DNA of 64,000 nucleotides from Duodenibacillus sp964509205 (GTDB taxonomy: Bacteria; Pseudomonadota; Gammaproteobacteria; Burkholderiales; Burkholderiaceae_F). Of the stretch, positions 52,028 through 61,635 are shown piece by piece. The notes under the pieces were generated by a model. The model saw nothing but the letters and a program-made list of their open reading frames with translations, was not told where the DNA came from and ran no database searches. The DNA lies in assembly GCA_964509205.1 (NCBI GenBank), contig CAZDVW010000005.1:1-64000 (forward strand). The letters run 5' to 3'. The position numbers and the translations under genes were made by a program. Position 1 is the stretch's first letter; each line of letters starts with the position of its first letter.

Positions 52028-53086
52028 TTAGTCAAAGACATGCACCGGTTCATCCGTCGGTCCGAGATTAAGCGACTGCATCAGTGCGCGCATATCCTCG
52101 GGCGGCTCAGCAAACCAGGAAACTTCTTGCCCGGTCAAAGGATGCACGAATCGAAGGCGCGAAGCGTGCAGCGCTTGTCTTGAAAAAGTAGCTGCCAATC
52201 CGGCCTCGTCCGGCAGTTTTGAGGCATTTGTCCGATAAAGGGGGTCGCCGAGCAACGGCAGTCCGACGCTAGTCAAATGCACTCGGATTTGGTGCGTCCG
52301 TCCCGTATCAAGCCGACAGGCCGTCCAACTGATCGCTCGCGTCGCGGCATAAACGGTTTGAACGAGACGAACATGCGTCTTTGCCGGCTTTGCCGCAATT
52401 CCCCGGCAAGCAAACTTCACGGGGTTTCTCGGATCGCGCCCGATGGGAGTATCTACAAATCCGCTCTCCGGAGCCAATCCCAACACGAGAGCCCAGTATT
52501 CTCGGCAGACCGTTCTTGCCTGCAGTTGACGAACCAGATCGATCTGTGCGGCTGACGTGCGTGCAACCACCATCAGTCCGGTCGTGTCTTTGTCGAGTCT
52601 GTGAACAATGCCGGCACGTGCGACGTTGGTCAATTCCGGATAACGGTACAAGAGACCATTCAGAAGCGTGCCTGACCAATGACCGGCCGCCGGATGGACA
52701 ACCAAACCGGCCGGCTTGTTTACGACAATCACGGCCTCATCTTCATAAACGACGCGAAAGTCAACATCCGCTTCGGGTTCAAATGCCTTTTCTTGCGGCA
52801 ACGCCTGAGGAATCACCTCGATTCGGTCGCCGCCTCCCACCTTTTCACGGACGTCGTTTTGTAAGATTCCGTTAACGCGCACGGCGCCCGAACGAATCCA
52901 ACTTTGCACGCGACTTCTGCTCAAATCCGGCATGAGCAAGGCTAAAACCTTATCGAGACGATCGGCTTTCGTCTCCAAACCGACGTCAAAACATCGTGCC
53001 GTTTCAGGCTCTTGTACTGAACTCTCCGATTGCCCCGCCAATTCCTCTATATAATCGCCGAGACCTATTTCTATCTTGTTTGCCAT
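52028..53086 (-). CDS. rluD: 23S rRNA pseudouridine synthase RluD
   Basis: RluD forms pseudouridines at 1911/1915/1917 of 23S rRNA. S4 RNA-binding domain at the start (RLDKVLALLMPDLSRSRVQS) and the catalytic HRLDKDTTGLMVVA with the nucleophilic aspartate. 352 residues from the ATG at 53086 (MANKIEIGLGD), which has AGGA 3-4 bases upstream. This ATG overlaps that of bamD on the other strand (CATG 53084-53087). A longer frame to 53155 overlaps bamD and is rejected. Confidence 0.95.
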   Translation of the reverse strand: MANKIEIGLGDYIEELAGQSESSVQEPETARCFDVGLETKADRLDKVLALLMPDLSRSRVQSWIRSGAVRVNGILQNDVREKVGGGDRIEVIPQALPQEKAFEPEADVDFRVVYEDEAVIVVNKPAGLVVHPAAGHWSGTLLNGLLYRYPELTNVARAGIVHRLDKDTTGLMVVARTSAAQIDLVRQLQARTVCREYWALVLGLAPESGFVDTPIGRDPRNPVKFACRGIAAKPAKTHVRLVQTVYAATRAISWTACRLDTGRTHQIRVHLTSVGLPLLGDPLYRTNASKLPDEAGLAATFSRQALHASRLRFVHPLTGQEVSWFAEPPEDMRALMQSLNLGPTDEPVHVFD

Positions 53087-53873
53087 GAATCCTAAACTCA
53101 AGTTTTCAATGCGTGCCGTCGGGCTGGTTGTTTCATTGTCCCTTTTAGCCGGCATCAGCGGTTGCGGCTGGTTCCAGTCTCTCGAAATCGATCCGACGCG
53201 AGACTGGACTGCACAGAAACTTTACTCCGAAGCCCGCAGTGCGATGAACGAATCAAACTGGTCAGTCGCCAAGGACTACTATACCAAGTTGGAAGCCCGC
53301 TATCCGTTCGGAACCTACGCACAGCAAGCGCAGATCGAATTGGCCTACGTCTATTTCAAAGACGATGATGCGGCCGGCGCCATCCAGCAGCTTGACCGCT
53401 TCCTGCGTGCTTATCCCAACCACCCAAACAGCGACTATGCGCTCTATCTTAAAGGATTAGCAACGCTCAATGAGCGCGATGGTCTGATCAGTTCCATGAT
53501 TCGTCAAGACATTTCCGAACGCGACGCACAAGCCGCACGAGATGCCTTTGACGTTTTCAAAGAACTTGTCGGCCGTTTTCCGGATTCCCGCTATGCGGCT
53601 CAGGCCAACCGAAAAATGCATGAGCTTGTCCTGGCGCAAGCCCGCCATCAGTTAAACACCGCACGCTTTTACTACGAAAGGAAGGCCTACATTGCGGCAA
53701 TCAACCGCGCGAAAGTTGTTTTGAGGGACTTTCAATTAACAAGCGCAAGCGACGAGGCGATGGATCTCATAGCGCGTTGCTACCACGAGTTAAAACTGTT
53801 CGACCTTGAAAAAGACATGCGCCGCGTCATTGAACTAAACAAGGATCGCAAGCGCGAAGACAAGTTGCGCTGA
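53085..53873 (+). CDS. bamD: Outer membrane assembly lipoprotein BamD
   Basis: BamD is the essential TPR lipoprotein of the BAM complex, linking BamA to the other subunits. Lipobox LAGISGC follows a hydrophobic signal. The mature part has TPR repeats (YTKLEARYPFGTYAQQAQIE, DRFLRAYPNHPNSDYALYLK). The ATG at 53085 has no ribosome site and shares CATG with the rluD start; an internal ATG at 53109 (MRAVGLVVSLSLLAG) gives a more typical signal peptide. A GC-rich imperfect hairpin follows at 53884-53913. Confidence 0.93.
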   Translation: MNPKLKFSMRAVGLVVSLSLLAGISGCGWFQSLEIDPTRDWTAQKLYSEARSAMNESNWSVAKDYYTKLEARYPFGTYAQQAQIELAYVYFKDDDAAGAIQQLDRFLRAYPNHPNSDYALYLKGLATLNERDGLISSMIRQDISERDAQAARDAFDVFKELVGRFPDSRYAAQANRKMHELVLAQARHQLNTARFYYERKAYIAAINRAKVVLRDFQLTSASDEAMDLIARCYHELKLFDLEKDMRRVIELNKDRKREDKLR

Positions 53874-53920
53874 TTGAATTTGAGGCGTGCCTGCACAGTT
53901 GCAGCAGCACGCCGGGGTGC

Positions 53921-53949
53921 TTGAAAAGCACGCATTGCCGTATTACATT
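53921..53949 (+). promoter_or_regulatory. Promoter of the RelB/DinJ gene
   Basis: TTGAAA (53921-53926), spacer 17, TACATT (53944-53949). The ATG lies 28 bases downstream. Confidence 0.7.
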
Positions 53950-53976
53950 GTTACCACACTGTCTTCAGGATTCGTT

Positions 53977-54243
53977 ATGTCTCAAACAATTGTCAGCATT
54001 CGCATGGACAATGCGCTGAAAAACCAGTTCACGCAGATCTGCGAGGAACTTGGTCTGTCTGCTTCGGCCGCCATTAACGTGTTTGTCAAAGCCACGGTCA
54101 GAAATCACGGAATTCCTTTCGCGCTGACCGTCAATGAACCCAATGCCGATGCCGTTTGCTCAGTCAAAGACCCGCTCAAAGACGAAAAAGTCAACGGGCT
54201 TCTTCGCAAGACGAAAGACGCCTTTGATGATCTTGACCTCTGA
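53977..54243 (+). CDS. RelB/DinJ-family antitoxin, no toxin beside it
   Basis: An 88-residue protein (MSQTIVSIRMDNALKNQFTQ, then ICEELGLSASAAINVFV) with the ribbon-helix-helix of RelB/DinJ, which represses its operon and binds a RelE/YafQ-type toxin. The C-terminus (LKDEKVNGLLRKTKDAFDDL) would be the toxin-binding part. No RelE/YafQ gene follows within the next 195 bases, so it is an orphan or regulates a partner elsewhere. AGGA lies 6 bases before the ATG. Confidence 0.88.
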   Translation: MSQTIVSIRMDNALKNQFTQICEELGLSASAAINVFVKATVRNHGIPFALTVNEPNADAVCSVKDPLKDEKVNGLLRKTKDAFDDLDL

Positions 54244-54438
54244 CTGAGTCCGGTTAAATTCCCTATCCGTCAGACGACGGCATTTAAATACCATGCCGCA
54301 ACAGCACAGATCGAGCCGCACTCGGTCTGTGTTTTCTTTTGCCGCCTTCTTCATTGACTTCTTTTTAACTTGATTTTCAAGAGAAAACGACCTAAAGTGT
54401 GAAGCCGTTTCAGACTTCTTGCCGATCCGAACCTCCTC

Positions 54439-55842
54439 ATGACTTCCGACAATACGCGACGACTCTTTCATTTGGTCTGCGGCCCCTTGCTTTTTCTTCT
54501 TTCGATCTGGCTGATTCCAGATTCTGTTCTGGTTTTTTCGGCAAAAGCGGCCATCGGAGCCATGTTCTGGATGGGTTGGTGGTGGGTATCGATGCCCGTA
54601 AGCCCCGCCGTGACGGCACTGCTTCCCATCGCCCTCACCTCGATTTTCAACCTGGCTCCCGTTGATTCCATCACGCGGCTGTATTTTTCCGACATTGTTG
54701 TCTTGCTTTTGGGTGCCAACATCATTTCTGCAACCTGGGAGCTGACGGGACTTGACAAGCGGCTGGCCATTAAATCATTGCTCTTACTCGGTCCGAGTAT
54801 TAAAACGCACATTGCCGTTTGGTTTTTAGCCTCTGTCGTCCTCTCCAGCATTCTTCCCAATTCCGTTGTCTGCGCACTGATGGTTCCGATCTGTGCGGCC
54901 ATGATTCGCTTCCTTTCCAACGGGAAAATCAGCCATCTTCAGCCGCTTCTTTTCGTGCTTCTGACAGCCATCGCCTGGGGCTGCGGACTCGGAGGACTCG
55001 GAACGCCCTTAGGGGGCGCCATGAATTTGGTCGCCGTCAGCTACCTCGAACAAATCACAGGGCATGAGTACTTCTACACGGAGTGGATCGTCAAAATGCT
55101 GCCGATGATGCTTCTATTGACCGGCGCAACGCTCTTGTTTCTTTTCTTGATCCGACCAAAGAATCTTTCGCTTGGGAAAACCCGCGAATTCATTGAAGCC
55201 GAATATGCCAAACTGCCGCCGGTTAACCGCGACGAAATTCTCGGGCTTGCCCTGTTTCTGATCCCGCTGTTCCTTTCTTTTGCCCGCGAACTGTATGCGG
55301 CTTGGATGCCCAATCTCAAACCCGCCCAGCTCTTTCTGATCTGCGGTTTGTTCTGTTTTATCTTAAACGGCAAAGACGGCAAGGCCTTTGCCACCTGGAA
55401 AGTCGTGAATCCCAAAATTGAGTGGCAACTTCTTCTGCTTTTCGCCGGCGGCCTCGCCCTTGGCCATCTCCTGACAAGTACGGGAGCAACAAAGGCACTG
55501 GCCGGCGCCATCGGCAGTCTGCATCTTGGCTCAGGTCTTTTATTGCTGATCGTCATCGTCGCCGTCACAATGATTTTTGTGGAAGTCGCCAGCAACACGG
55601 CCGCGGCTGCCATTGCCGTTCCCATGGTCATTGGTCTTGCCAGCGAAATGGGAGCCGATCCGGTTGCTTACGTGTACATCACGGCGGCGGCCTTTAATAC
55701 CGGCTTCATGTTCCCGACATCCATCCGCGCCATTCCGATTGCTTACGGACTCAATACCGGTTATCTTTTTAAACACGGCGCTATGATGACGGTCATCACA
55801 ACCGTGCTGATCGCTTGCGTCGGATCCGTTCTTTATTTCTGA
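54439..55842 (+). CDS. DASS-family sodium:dicarboxylate-type anion symporter
   Basis: A 467-residue protein with about twelve helices (LVCGPLLFLLSIWLIPDSVL at the start) and the DASS signature region SNTAAAAIAVPMVIGLASEM in the second half. Members import succinate, malate, citrate or sulfate with sodium. A C4-dicarboxylate would suit an anaerobic betaproteobacterium, but the substrate is not proven. ATG start without a clear ribosome site. Starts 195 bases after relB. Confidence 0.88.
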   Translation: MTSDNTRRLFHLVCGPLLFLLSIWLIPDSVLVFSAKAAIGAMFWMGWWWVSMPVSPAVTALLPIALTSIFNLAPVDSITRLYFSDIVVLLLGANIISATWELTGLDKRLAIKSLLLLGPSIKTHIAVWFLASVVLSSILPNSVVCALMVPICAAMIRFLSNGKISHLQPLLFVLLTAIAWGCGLGGLGTPLGGAMNLVAVSYLEQITGHEYFYTEWIVKMLPMMLLLTGATLLFLFLIRPKNLSLGKTREFIEAEYAKLPPVNRDEILGLALFLIPLFLSFARELYAAWMPNLKPAQLFLICGLFCFILNGKDGKAFATWKVVNPKIEWQLLLLFAGGLALGHLLTSTGATKALAGAIGSLHLGSGLLLLIVIVAVTMIFVEVASNTAAAAIAVPMVIGLASEMGADPVAYVYITAAAFNTGFMFPTSIRAIPIAYGLNTGYLFKHGAMMTVITTVLIACVGSVLYF

Positions 55843-55944
55843 GAAAACGGCAAAAACACGCCATGAAATCGCAGGCGCTCGGAGCCTCCGAATTTTTTTT
55901 GAATTTTGCGTTGATTTTTCAAGGAGCCGAAAACCGATGCCGAA

Positions 55945-56346
55945 TTACTCGTCGCTCAGAAACTCGGTTTCCAGCGTGCTCTTGCGAACCCGCATCAGGT
56001 TAATCCGGCAAGCAAGACCGGCTTCGGTTTCACCGACCTCAGCCCCTTTCAGAGCCCCGCGAAACGTGCATTCATTTTTCACATAGGCCAAAAAATTTTT
56101 ATTAGCCTCTTGAATTTCTTTAGCCGTCTGTCTCTTCTTGTGAGAGCGATCGAAACTGCGGGCCCGAGTGAGCACGCGTTCTAACGTGCTGTTGTACTGA
56201 GCTTGAACCTGTTTGGATTCCAAAACCAGACACTCGCGCATCTGTTCTTTTTTCGTCGCGTTCCGATAACACTCACCCACATCATCCGCAGCGATTGCCT
56301 GCGCACACACAATAGAGAGAACAAAAACAGAGATAAACCGATGCAT
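55945..56346 (-). CDS. LprI-like (DUF1311) secreted protein
   Basis: A 133-residue protein with a signal peptide (MHRFISVFVLSIVCAQAIAA) and a mature domain whose spaced cysteines (ECYRNATKKEQMRECLVLES, NECTFRG, GLACRIN) resemble DUF1311/LprI lysozyme-inhibitor domains. Probably periplasmic. GAGGA 6 bases before the ATG at 56346; longer frames are rejected for lack of a signal peptide. Function uncertain. Confidence 0.8.
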   Translation of the reverse strand: MHRFISVFVLSIVCAQAIAADDVGECYRNATKKEQMRECLVLESKQVQAQYNSTLERVLTRARSFDRSHKKRQTAKEIQEANKNFLAYVKNECTFRGALKGAEVGETEAGLACRINLMRVRKSTLETEFLSDE

Positions 56347-56512
56347 TCCATTCCTCGGGATACCGCACAATGACAACGACGCAGATTGTAACGACAAAGA
56401 CCGCCTTGCAGGAAAACAGAGTTTCTTGAAAAATGCCCAAAACATCTCCTCATCCGCTTAACGGGATTTGCGATGCGTTTGAAAGCCGACATTCGCTCTC
56501 GGCATTGCCCCC

Positions 56513-56518
56513 TATAAT
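56513..56518 (+). promoter_or_regulatory. Candidate -10 for lptE
   Basis: A consensus TATAAT lies 40 bases before the lptE start; the -35 is weak. Confidence 0.45.
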
Positions 56519-56558
56519 TAAGCATTGCTTTATGGCCTCTTAATCTTGAGTGATCTCT

Positions 56559-57062
56559 ATGGCTTTTTCCAGACGTGTTTTTCTCGCCTCAGTCACGGCA
56601 CTCGTTCTTTCCGGGTGCGGTTTTCACCTGCGGGGAAGTTTTAATCTGCCCTTCGAAACGCTTTACCTCGACTTGGACAGCAATTCGAAGTTTGCAGCCA
56701 CATTAAGCCGAATGCTTCGGGCGGGGAGCAACGTTGAGCTCGCCGGCGACCCGACAACGGCCGATGCGATTCTTAAAATCACGCAAAACAGCACGAGCCG
56801 CGACATTTTGTCTTACAGCACATCGGGGCGAGCCAGAGAGTTTCAACTGAAAAACACCGTCACATTTACGGTCACGGGGCCGGACGGTCACGTTTTTCTT
56901 CCGCCGACGACGATTCGGGCGACACGCGACATCACCTACGATGAAAGCGACTACCTGAGCCGAGATACGGAAGAAACCATGATTCGCAACGAAATGCAAA
57001 ACGACATCATCGGTCAGATGATCCGCCGCATTGAACGAGCTAAACCCGCTTCGGCACGCTAA
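56559..57062 (+). CDS. lptE: LPS-assembly lipoprotein LptE
   Basis: LptE plugs the LptD barrel and helps insert lipopolysaccharide. The 167-residue protein begins with a lipobox signal (ASVTALVLSGCGFHLRG). The GCGFHLRG start of the mature protein is characteristic. The ATG at 56559 is preferred over a GTG at 56550. Followed closely by holA; leuS, the usual upstream neighbour, is absent. Confidence 0.93.
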   Translation: MAFSRRVFLASVTALVLSGCGFHLRGSFNLPFETLYLDLDSNSKFAATLSRMLRAGSNVELAGDPTTADAILKITQNSTSRDILSYSTSGRAREFQLKNTVTFTVTGPDGHVFLPPTTIRATRDITYDESDYLSRDTEETMIRNEMQNDIIGQMIRRIERAKPASAR

Positions 57063-57073
57063 AGAGCATCGAC

Positions 57074-58087
57074 ATGTACGAGCCCGGTTCAGTCTTCAAA
57101 TTCAAACCCGATACCATCTCCCCGCTGTGGTTTATCACGGGTGAAGAACCCCTTCTCATGATTGAGGCGGCCGATGCCGTTCGCCGACATGCGAAGGAGC
57201 TCGGTTATGCGGATCGAACGGTTCTCAATGCTTCGGCCGTTTGGGATTGGTCTCAGCTTGAAAGCGCTTGTTTGGAAATCGGTCTTTTTTCTCCCAAAAA
57301 AATCATCGAATTGAGGCTATCGAGTTTTCGCCCGGGAACAAAAGGCGCCAAGGCGCTTTCGGATCTAGCCGACTTGCCGCTTGAAAACGTTGTCGTCATT
57401 GTTTCAATGCCCTATGACTGGTCGGTAAAAAAACTGGCCTGGTTTAAGAAACTCTCTGCCGCCTCGGAATACATCGAGTGCCCGCCCGTCAGTTCTCGTG
57501 AATTGCCGCGCTGGTTTTCCGAGCGCTTTCAAGCTCAGGGGCAAAAAGCCGATCCGGAAGCCATTCAATTGCTTGCGGCACGATGCGAAGGCAATCTTCT
57601 GGCTGCCAAGCAAGAACTTCTGAAGCTCTCGTATCGATATGAACGGGGTGTGACCATCACGGCTCAAATGGTGCGCGATTCCGTCAACGACGTCTCACGC
57701 TTTGACAATGAGGCGCTTGTCGAAACAGTTATGTCGGGTCAGGCTGCCAAAGCCGTCAAAATTCTTGACTCGCTTAAAGCCGAGGGCGAAAGCATTCCGA
57801 ACGTTGTTTGGATGTTGGCCGACGAAATTCGCTGTGCGACTCGTGCCGCTGCGCTTGTGCAACGGGGCCTCTCAGTTGACTCTGCGCTTCGACAACTTGC
57901 CGTTTACGGCACGGAAAAAAAACAACGCGTGAAAACACTCGTCAGCCGCTGTTCCGAAAAGAAACTTCAAGCCGCCCTCCTGTTGATCGGCGACATCGAC
58001 AAGATCGGAAAAGGACTCATTGTCGCCAACCGCGATGCAGATCCGTGGACGGAACTTGCGGGACTTGCCGCCTTCTTGCGGCGCTGA
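57074..58087 (+). CDS. holA: DNA polymerase III subunit delta
   Basis: HolA opens the beta sliding clamp as part of the clamp loader. 337 residues; N-terminal (LWFITGEEPLLMIEAADAVR) fits the delta ATPase-like fold without a functional P-loop, with the C-terminal helical domain including ALVQRGLSVDSALRQLA. Starts 11 bases after lptE. Order lptE-holA-proA is typical for Burkholderiales. Confidence 0.94.
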   Translation: MYEPGSVFKFKPDTISPLWFITGEEPLLMIEAADAVRRHAKELGYADRTVLNASAVWDWSQLESACLEIGLFSPKKIIELRLSSFRPGTKGAKALSDLADLPLENVVVIVSMPYDWSVKKLAWFKKLSAASEYIECPPVSSRELPRWFSERFQAQGQKADPEAIQLLAARCEGNLLAAKQELLKLSYRYERGVTITAQMVRDSVNDVSRFDNEALVETVMSGQAAKAVKILDSLKAEGESIPNVVWMLADEIRCATRAAALVQRGLSVDSALRQLAVYGTEKKQRVKTLVSRCSEKKLQAALLLIGDIDKIGKGLIVANRDADPWTELAGLAAFLRR

Positions 58088-58102
58088 GAACGGAGTAACA
58101 AA

Positions 58103-59383
58103 ATGCAGGAAACATCAGCCATGCACAGTCTGGTCTGTGCAATGGGAAAAGCCGCCAAAAAAGCCTCTTCTCGAATCGGTGCCTCCAGCCTTGCGGCGAG
58201 AAACACAGCGCTTCTTGCTCTGGCTCGGCTTATTCGGGAAAACAAAACGGCCATTTACGAGGCCAACGCAAAAGACATCGCACGTGCCGAAGAAAATGCC
58301 TATCCGCCTGCCTTCGTCGATCGTCTGAAGCTAACAGACTCCGTTCTTGAAACCATGGCGCTCGGCTGCGAACAGATTGCTGCCCTTGCCGATCCCATCG
58401 GACAAATCACGCAACGCCGGCATCAGCCCACAGGAATTGACGTGGCGCGCATGCGTGTTCCTCTCGGCGTTCTCGCCATTATTTTCGAGTCTCGCCCCAA
58501 TGTCACGATTGATGCCTCTGCGCTGACGATCAAATCGGGCAATGCGGCCATTTTGCGCGGCGGCAAAGAGGCGCTTGAAAGCAACCAAGTGCTCGGCAGT
58601 CTTGTCCGCAAAGCCTTGAAAGAGGCCCAACTGCCGCAAGACACCATTCAAGTGGTTGACACGCCCGATCACGACTTTGTCGGGGAACTGATCCGAGCAA
58701 CACAATACATTGACGTTCTTATCCCGCGGGGCGGAAAAAATCTGATTGCGCGGCTCGAACGCGACTCACGCATTCCGATGATCAAGCACCTAGACGGCAT
58801 CTGTCACACTTACGTTGACAAAGACGCCGATCTCGACATGGCCGTCTGTCTCACAGACAACGCCAAAACACAACGCTATGCCCCTTGCAATGCGACGGAA
58901 ACGCTTCTTGTTCACGAAGCGATTGCGCGCCAATTTTTACCGAGGATCGGGAAAATTTTTGCTGAAAAGCATGTTGAAATGCGTGCGTCGGAAGCGGTCG
59001 CTGCAATCCTCTCTGATTGCTCTCTTCCCTGGGTTGCCGCCACAGAGGCCGATTGGAAAACCGAATACAATGCGCCGATCATTTCGATTGCCACGGTATC
59101 GTCTTTAACCGAAGCGATTGACTTTATCAACGAAAACGGCTCAAAGCACACGGATGCCATCATCACGGACAATCCAGAACGTGCCGCCCGTTTTCTGCGC
59201 GAAGTTGACTCCGGAAGCGTCATGCACAATTGCTCGACCCGACTTGCCGACGGTTTTATTTACGGACTCGGCGCAGAGATCGGGATCAGCAACGGCAAGC
59301 TTCATGCGCGCGGTCCGGTCGGTCTCGAAGGGCTCACTTCACTGAAGTTCGTTGTCTTCGGACACGGAGAAGGAAGACACTAA
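58103..59383 (+). CDS. proA: Gamma-glutamyl phosphate reductase
   Basis: ProA reduces glutamyl phosphate to glutamate semialdehyde in proline synthesis. The aldehyde-dehydrogenase-type catalytic cysteine lies in APCNATETLLVHE. 426 residues. GGAG 8 bases before the ATG. The companion proB is not in the window. Following gene starts right at the stop. Confidence 0.95.
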   Translation: MQETSAMHSLVCAMGKAAKKASSRIGASSLAARNTALLALARLIRENKTAIYEANAKDIARAEENAYPPAFVDRLKLTDSVLETMALGCEQIAALADPIGQITQRRHQPTGIDVARMRVPLGVLAIIFESRPNVTIDASALTIKSGNAAILRGGKEALESNQVLGSLVRKALKEAQLPQDTIQVVDTPDHDFVGELIRATQYIDVLIPRGGKNLIARLERDSRIPMIKHLDGICHTYVDKDADLDMAVCLTDNAKTQRYAPCNATETLLVHEAIARQFLPRIGKIFAEKHVEMRASEAVAAILSDCSLPWVAATEADWKTEYNAPIISIATVSSLTEAIDFINENGSKHTDAIITDNPERAARFLREVDSGSVMHNCSTRLADGFIYGLGAEIGISNGKLHARGPVGLEGLTSLKFVVFGHGEGRH

Positions 59384-60547
59384 ATGGCCAAACAAACCTA
59401 TTACGCACTGTGTCCGCTCGGACTTGAGTCCTTTCTGGAAAAGGAACTGATCGCCGCCGGCGCCAACGAAACAAAACCGGCACGCTCGGGTGTCCTCTTT
59501 ACGGCCAACACACTAGCCGCTTGGCGTGCCTGTCTGACAAGTCGAATTGCCAGCCGCATTCTCCTGCGTCTGGGCGACTCGGACTATTACGACGAAGAAG
59601 ACATTTACAACTTTGCCTGCCGAACGAAGTGGGAAAATTACTTTGATGCGGACAGTACCTTTCGCATCGACATCACGGCACACAGAGCGCCGCTTAATTC
59701 GCTGGATTTCACATTGCTTCGGATCAAGGACGGCATTTGCGACCGATTCAATCACTTTTTGAATACGCGTCCGAGCATTGATCGAATCCATCCGGATGTG
59801 CGCATTTTTGCGCACGTGGATCAAAGTCGGTGCACGTTCTACCTCGATCTTTGCGGCGAAGCGCTTTTTAAACGCGGCTGGAGACGCGACAAGGGCGAAG
59901 CACCGTTAAAAGAAAATCTGGCTGCCGGTCTTTTGGCCTTAAGCGGCTGGAAACCGGAAATGCCTCTGGCTGATATTTTCTGCGGCTCCGGAACGATTGC
60001 GATTGAAGCAGCCTGTATGGCCATTCATGCCGCCCCGAGACTTCATCGGCATTTCCTCTTTGAGAAATTCAGGGATTTTGATAAAGACCTCCTGACAGAA
60101 CTCAAGGACGATCTGCGTGCGGCCGTCAACCCGTATGCGTCGGTTCGCATCCAAGCTTCCGACATCAGCTCGCTCGTTGTTGAGAAGGCCCGAGAAAATG
60201 CGGCTCGAGCGGGTCTTTCCCCGCTTTTGGAGTCCGGTGCGCTTTCTTTTGAAACAAGCGATGCGCGAACGACTCTGCCGAAAGAAGCCGACGGCATTCT
60301 TGTGAGCAACCCGCCCTACGGAGAACAGTCCAATCCGAAGTCGGCCTCCGTTGCCTCCATGATGAAGGACGTCGCCGACAATCTCAAACGCAACTGGACC
60401 GGTCACACGGCCTGGCTTCTGACGAGTGATCGTCTGCTTGCCCGACAAATGCGGCTTTCCGAGTCTCGGAAAATTCCTCTCTTTAACGGTCCGCTGGAAT
60501 GCCGTTTTTTCCGGTTTGAGCTTGTGAAAGGCAGTTTCCGGAAATAA
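59384..60547 (+). CDS. THUMP-domain class I SAM RNA methyltransferase (RlmL N-terminal-type)
   Basis: A 387-residue enzyme with an N-terminal THUMP domain (YYALCPLGLESFLEKELIAA) and a C-terminal methyltransferase with DIFCGSGTIAIEAA and NPPYGEQ. It resembles RlmL-N/YpsC-like 23S rRNA guanine-N2 methyltransferases. The exact target base cannot be fixed from sequence. Its ATG follows the proA stop immediately (TAAATGG), giving coupled translation. Confidence 0.9.
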   Translation: MAKQTYYALCPLGLESFLEKELIAAGANETKPARSGVLFTANTLAAWRACLTSRIASRILLRLGDSDYYDEEDIYNFACRTKWENYFDADSTFRIDITAHRAPLNSLDFTLLRIKDGICDRFNHFLNTRPSIDRIHPDVRIFAHVDQSRCTFYLDLCGEALFKRGWRRDKGEAPLKENLAAGLLALSGWKPEMPLADIFCGSGTIAIEAACMAIHAAPRLHRHFLFEKFRDFDKDLLTELKDDLRAAVNPYASVRIQASDISSLVVEKARENAARAGLSPLLESGALSFETSDARTTLPKEADGILVSNPPYGEQSNPKSASVASMMKDVADNLKRNWTGHTAWLLTSDRLLARQMRLSESRKIPLFNGPLECRFFRFELVKGSFRK

Positions 60548-60565
60548 CGGCACTCAGGCCGTTTT

Positions 60566-61378
60566 TCAGATCGTCTGCGGTGCCGGAATATCCCCGACGC
60601 CGTTCAGAATCACGGAAGGACGATAGGAGAATTGCCGGACAATCGGAATCGTGCTGATGCCGCTTAAGACAAGAGCCGTCATCATGCCGCCCTCGAGGCC
60701 GGCGATGATGTCCGTGTCCATTCTGTCCCCGATGAGTGCGGCCTGAGCCGAGTGGACTTCCAAAAGATGAAGTCCCGTGCGCAGCATCAGAGCATTCGGT
60801 TTTCCGACGTAATAAGGCACCTTTCCCGTTGCAATCTCGATCGGAGCCATCAGAGCGCGGCAAGCCGGAGCAATGCCGTTTTCGGTCGGGCAGGTGTTGT
60901 CCGGGTTTGTTCCCACCAAGCGAGCGCCCCGACGAACAAGATCGATTGCCTTGGTGATCATGTTGTAGTTGTACATGTCGGTCTCACCAACGACGACATA
61001 CTGCGGATCCACGTCATTCATCGTGATGCCGACGTCGTAAAGCGCCTTTACAAGACCAGGAGCTCCGAGGACATAAGCGCTGCAGCCCGGACTCTGTTCT
61101 TTTAAAAACTTCGCCATCGCCAATGCGCTCGTATAGAAGTGACTTTCGTCAACCTCGAGCCCCATGCGAGCCAATTTTTGCTGCAGCTCTTTCGGACTCT
61201 TCTCACTCGAGTTGGTCAAAAACAGGAACCGCTTGTTTTCCTTGCGGAGCCATTCGACGAATTCCTTCACACCGGGCAACAAAACATTGCCGTGGTAAAT
61301 CACTCCGTCCATATCGCACAGATAGCCTTCTTTGGAACGAAGGATAGAAAGTTGCTGAGGGTCCAAGAGTTTTGTCAT
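60566..61378 (-). CDS. HAD-IIA family phosphatase (NagD-like)
   Basis: A 270-residue haloacid-dehalogenase hydrolase with motif I LCDMDGVIYHGN, TNSSEKSP (motif II area) and LIGDRMDTDIIAGLEGG (motif III). NagD/PGP-type enzymes remove phosphate from nucleotides or sugars; substrate unknown. ATG at 61378 has AGGAG 7 bases upstream; a longer frame to 61486 is rejected. Convergent with the THUMP gene. Confidence 0.9.
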   Translation of the reverse strand: MTKLLDPQQLSILRSKEGYLCDMDGVIYHGNVLLPGVKEFVEWLRKENKRFLFLTNSSEKSPKELQQKLARMGLEVDESHFYTSALAMAKFLKEQSPGCSAYVLGAPGLVKALYDVGITMNDVDPQYVVVGETDMYNYNMITKAIDLVRRGARLVGTNPDNTCPTENGIAPACRALMAPIEIATGKVPYYVGKPNALMLRTGLHLLEVHSAQAALIGDRMDTDIIAGLEGGMMTALVLSGISTIPIVRQFSYRPSVILNGVGDIPAPQTI

Positions 61379-61586
61379 CGAAGTCTCCTCTAAAAATGAA
61401 GCAGCGCATTGTAAGCGCACCGCCCGACCTTGTTGCCAAAGCCAGGACGAAACCAACCGAGGTGATTGACGAATTCTATATAACAATCAAGCCTCTGAGC
61501 AGGCCTCTACGTACCTTTACGTATTTGTGTATCCGGATGTACCAAACCGCTATCCATCGGACAAAAGGCGAAACTGACCGATGTCA

Positions 61587-61615
61587 TTGCGAAAAACACG
61601 AGTTCCGTGTAAGAT
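61587..61615 (+). promoter_or_regulatory. Promoter of tRNA-Glu
   Basis: TTGCGA (61587-61592), spacer 17, TAAGAT (61610-61615). The predicted start is about 14 bases before the mature tRNA. Confidence 0.7.
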
Positions 61616-61635
61616 TCCCACTCTTCGCAAAAGGG

